In this document: one piece after another, positions 17,727 to 20,700 of the stretch | Position numbering within the stretch: the stretch's first letter is position 1 | Layout: the number at the start of each line of letters is the position of its first letter | From: Jimgerdemannia flammicorona | Lineage: Eukaryota; Mucoromycota; Endogonomycetes; Endogonales; Endogonaceae | Direction: 5' to 3' | Assembly: GCA_003990745.1 (NCBI GenBank) | Contig: RBNI01001837.1 | Span: 1-20,700, forward strand | Length of the DNA: 20,700 nucleotides | Position numbers and translations under genes: made by a program | The notes under the pieces: generated by a model | Told to the model about the DNA's origin: nothing | The model's database searches: none | What the model saw: only the letters and a program-made list of their open reading frames with translations

Positions 17727-20234
17727 CTACGCTTTCCCACCATTTCCTGTCTGACAACATCCCAACAACGGCCCCCTCCCTGTCTCCTCCCACTCGCGCC
17801 GGATACTCTCCACCTCGTCCATGTCCACCGGAAGGCTGCCGTCGCTATCCTGTTCAAGGGCGACGGCGATGACCTCCTCTGGTTGCGGCTGTAGCGCGTC
17901 CGAAGGCGAGTGTAGGGGCGGCGAGGGAGTAATGGCAACGAAGAGACTGATCGGGTGCGAGAGTGAGGCGCTCGAGGCGATCGAGGAGGCGATTGAGACG
18001 ACGGGGTCGAGCGGGGTGGTCTCCCCATGTATTGTCTCCGGTATCGGTGATACGATCGAAGCGGTAGAGGAAATGGAGAGGATGGTGTCAGATGGGATGG
18101 AGGTAGTCGCTCTGTGCATCGCGGTCTCCGGCACCGGCGGTACAGTTGAAGTGGGGGACGAGGGGATAGAGAGGACGGGTGTGATCTCCACGTGAGTTGT
18201 CTCCGCTGCCAGCAGCTCGCCCACGTCTCCGCGCGCGCCACGATTAATCCGATCCCGCTCCCTATCTCTGTTACCACCGTCCCGTCTCAACCTCTTCACC
18301 CACTTCGGAAGTTCTTTCTGTGTTTCTTTCACAGGTACCACCGTAGCCGTGCTCTCCGTCTTCGCCCCTCTCCGCCGCCCAACCTCCACCACGTTCTCTT
18401 CCCCATCGCTTAGCACGATTGGATCCACCCACGTCCCCCTCCTTTCCACCTCGTCAGTTTTACCCTTCATCGTTCCGTGTACGTTCACCGCCACTAGATC
18501 CATAACCTGACAGTCGTCACCGTCGGAAGTGGAGGGGGTCTCATCAGCAATAGAGTCTTGGGAAGATGAGAGGATAAGGAAAGGGTCCTCGATCGCTGGG
18601 GTGCGGTGTAGATGAACGGGGCTGATGGAATTGTGATTTGAGGGGTTGACAATCATTGCATCGTCCAATTTTGATGTTATGGCGGTGGTGGTGGTTATGC
18701 TTTTCAAGATCATCTCCACATTGTTCTCATCTGCTTTCCCCCTCCGGCTGCTCCCCTCCTCCACTTCTATGCCCTCCTCATTCTTGCTCTCAAACGAGCT
18801 TTTTTCCAAACATTCTGACTTTCTCTTCCTCCCTATTTCCAACGACGTCGTTTCTACCTTCCTGGCCGTCATCTTGGCCTTCCCACGCTCAGCATCCTTT
18901 TCACGTCCGGTAATCACATCGACGCCCCTCGGATCTTTTCGGCACGCGTCTCGGAACCGGGTGACCACGTTCGAGTGAGTGAAGCGGTCACGGTCTAGGA
19001 CGGTGGGGAAAATGGAGCAAGGGCGGAGGAGGCGGACGAAGGCCTGAAGCTCGGCGAGGGAGGAGTGTGTGGCAAAGAGGAGATTCTATGGGTAGAGGTG
19101 TGGTAAAAGGTGAACGATCTAGCGTGGGCTGCTGCCTAACGCCCCAATCCTATTCTGCTCTACCCTATCATACAGGGAGCCTTCGTGCAATTCCTGAAAA
19201 AGAGAGAGAGAAAATAAAAAGAGAGAGAACAAAGATCAACTCACCACGCACTCCCTGCATCCGCCCCCACGCACATCCATCTCAACACTTCTCCTTACGC
19301 AATCCCCATACAAATCCCATACTCCGCCTGCCACAGCCTTGCCCTTTCTATCGGGGCGCTGCGGCCTCTCTGCGGCCCATCCCACCGCCCCGGGCCGCAC
19401 CATGACGACCTTCTTCCTACGCGCGATATCCGTGCATCCACCCGCTGCGTCGCACGAGTGGAACCGCGTCGCGCCAGACATCGTCAGCACGTCGCGCAGG
19501 TGAGGGACGTGTGGGTGAAGAGAAGTGTAGAGAGCGTGAGTGTTGGGGGAGACGTGAATCTGTGGAAATTGTATGGGAGATGGGATGAAATTGTGGTCGG
19601 GGTTTAGTGGACAGCGAAGAGAATACCGAAGGAGACGCATGTGCATGGTGTACTGTACCGCACCTTGGTATTGAACGCCTGCGCAACAGTCGACCAGATT
19701 TCCTCGTAGCCGAGAGTGCAGCAGTCAAGGACGAAGGTCGTGTTGGACGAGTAGGAATCGATAATGGCGACGAGAGCGTCAAGGGATCGTTGCTTAAAAT
19801 AGAGTTATCCTATCAATAACATCTTCGGGATACATATACCACAACATCCAAGGCAGATGAAACCGACGTATGCGTACCTTGGACGGGAAGGTGTCATAGG
19901 TATCGTGGCAGAGAGTCGTATCCAGGTAGATCTGATCGACGGGGCGTAAGAGTGGTGTCACGCGACCGGATGTGGTGGTTGTGGAACAGAGAGCCTCGTG
20001 TTTAGTGAGGAAGGTGGGATCGGCGCGGAAGTCGCCTTGGGGGGAGGGGGGGAGATTTGCATAAACGCTTGAAATCGGACGTAATTTATGTTGAAATCAA
20101 AGGGAAGGAAGTGGGAGTGAAGAGCGGTACCTGTGTAGAGCACTGTACCATTGTCGCCTTCAAAGAGAAACCTAGACGGAATGACGTGAAACCATGATCT
20201 GTTGGCTCCGAACAGCAGTTCTAGCAACATCACG

Positions 20235-20270
<36 letters not shown>

Positions 20271-20685
20271 CTCACATAACAGCCCCTGGACAATGATTCG
20301 ATGGCAACAATGTTACAACCACGCTCTCCCCGTCATCGAGTGCCACGGCCGTCGGTTGCATGAGCGGGATGGGTCTCAGCCATGGCTCGAGGTGAGCGTA
20401 AGTTCTCGAGCCATCATCCATGTCCCGTCCGGTCTGCAGACACGGCAAGAGTCCGGCCGTGATCTCGGAGCAGTATACGGGGCGGTCGAAGCGCGGATTG
20501 TCGAGGCCTAGGAGGAGATCTGTCGGGGGACGGGTGAGTAGACCGCAGAGACGGGGTGGTTGATGGATTGGGTGGAGTTTGCTACCTTTGTGCGGATGGG
20601 AAAGGAAACACGCCGTGCGGGCTTTTTCAAAGTTGTCGATGCATATCGCGGGGTACTCGCGGCACTGGCCGTCGAAGGTGGACAT
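17727..20685 (-). CDS. Artemis (DCLRE1C/SNM1C)-like nuclease, MBL plus beta-CASP
   Basis: There are seven exons on the minus strand: 20685-20586, 20519-20276, 20171-20131, 20035-19878, 19792-19664, 19559-19245, 19085-17727. All are GT/AG and in frame, giving 781 aa. The start MSTFDGQCREYPAICIDNF matches the Artemis N-terminus, including Asp17. Other hallmarks are [20 protein letters not shown] (His109), TGDFR (Asp130), YLDTT (Asp167), FHSC (His258) and ATHSS (His336). These are the metal and beta-CASP residues of the SNM1 family, which trims DNA ends and hairpins in non-homologous end joining. The HxHxDH motif, assembled across intron 1, reads HPHKDL: the last histidine is Leu35. Residues ~376-781 form a Ser/Thr-, Asp/Glu-rich disordered tail, where vertebrate Artemis carries its partner-binding and regulatory segments. 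Activity is uncertain because of Leu35. The least certain junction is the 159-nt intron 6. Confidence 0.9.
20236..20270. repeat. T20A15 self-complementary tract inside Artemis-like intron 2
   Basis: Twenty T followed directly by fifteen A on plus. In the transcript this reads U15A20 immediately after the GUGAG donor, able to form a perfect 15-bp stem. Run lengths are prone to assembly error. Confidence 0.85.
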
Positions 20686-20700
20686 GGGGGAGGGGGGGGG

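Noticed and set aside
17723..18277. Alternative 184-codon minus frame rich in Arg, Ser and Pro
   Set aside because: It is a shifted-frame shadow of the Artemis-like last exon, whose frame is continuous with the conserved THSS and VVTRFRDACR segments.

Overview
The window looks like nuclear DNA of a filamentous or zoosporic fungus. It has two compartments. The left part (1 to about 7.6 kb) is gene-free and repeat-rich, and becomes extremely AT-rich between about 4.5 and 7.3 kb. The right part (about 7.65 to 20.7 kb) is gene-dense and near-balanced in base composition. It carries four protein genes, three of them interrupted by short introns (roughly 60-180 nt, GT...AG). The lineage cannot be fixed from sequence alone. 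A SNAPC4-type Myb protein and an Artemis-type nuclease argue against a budding yeast, and the intron sizes fit many fungi.

Layout. 1-791 and 3326-4520 are two inverted copies of one dispersed retroelement-like repeat. The right copy is decayed by C:G to T:A changes relative to the left copy and ends in AATAAA plus A34. Between them lies non-coding DNA with a nested GC-rich palindrome and a doubtful two-exon micro-ORF. 4521-7250 is a graveyard of AT-rich retroelement debris. It contains a 324/346-bp inverted repeat around a 157-bp spacer, a purine-rich block with a gag-like relic frame, 24-25-bp minisatellites, a ~190-bp direct duplication and a 9-bp satellite.

Genes. (1) 7658-10447 minus: intronless 929-aa protein with TPR, Sel1-like and C-terminal MYND zinc finger domains. 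(2) 11324-15216 plus: ten-exon gene for a 971-aa SNAPC4/SNAP190-like protein with four and a half Myb repeats, the large DNA-binding subunit of the snRNA-activating complex. (3) 15535-16938 plus: four-exon 358-aa class I SAM-dependent methyltransferase with an N-terminal double hydrophobic anchor. (4) 17727-20685 minus: seven-exon 781-aa Artemis/DCLRE1C-like nuclease (metallo-beta-lactamase plus beta-CASP). Its HxHxDH metal motif reads HPHKDL.

Genes 1 and 2 are divergent and share an 876-bp promoter interval. Genes 2 and 3 are tandem, 318 bp apart. Genes 3 and 4 converge on a 788-bp interval. There is no operon-like or obvious functional cluster: the products belong to snRNA transcription, DNA end processing, methyl transfer and protein scaffolding. 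I see no new multi-gene system. The points most worth checking are the altered Artemis metal motif and its motif-splitting intron, the asymmetric mutation of the repeat copies, and the large AT-rich inverted repeat.
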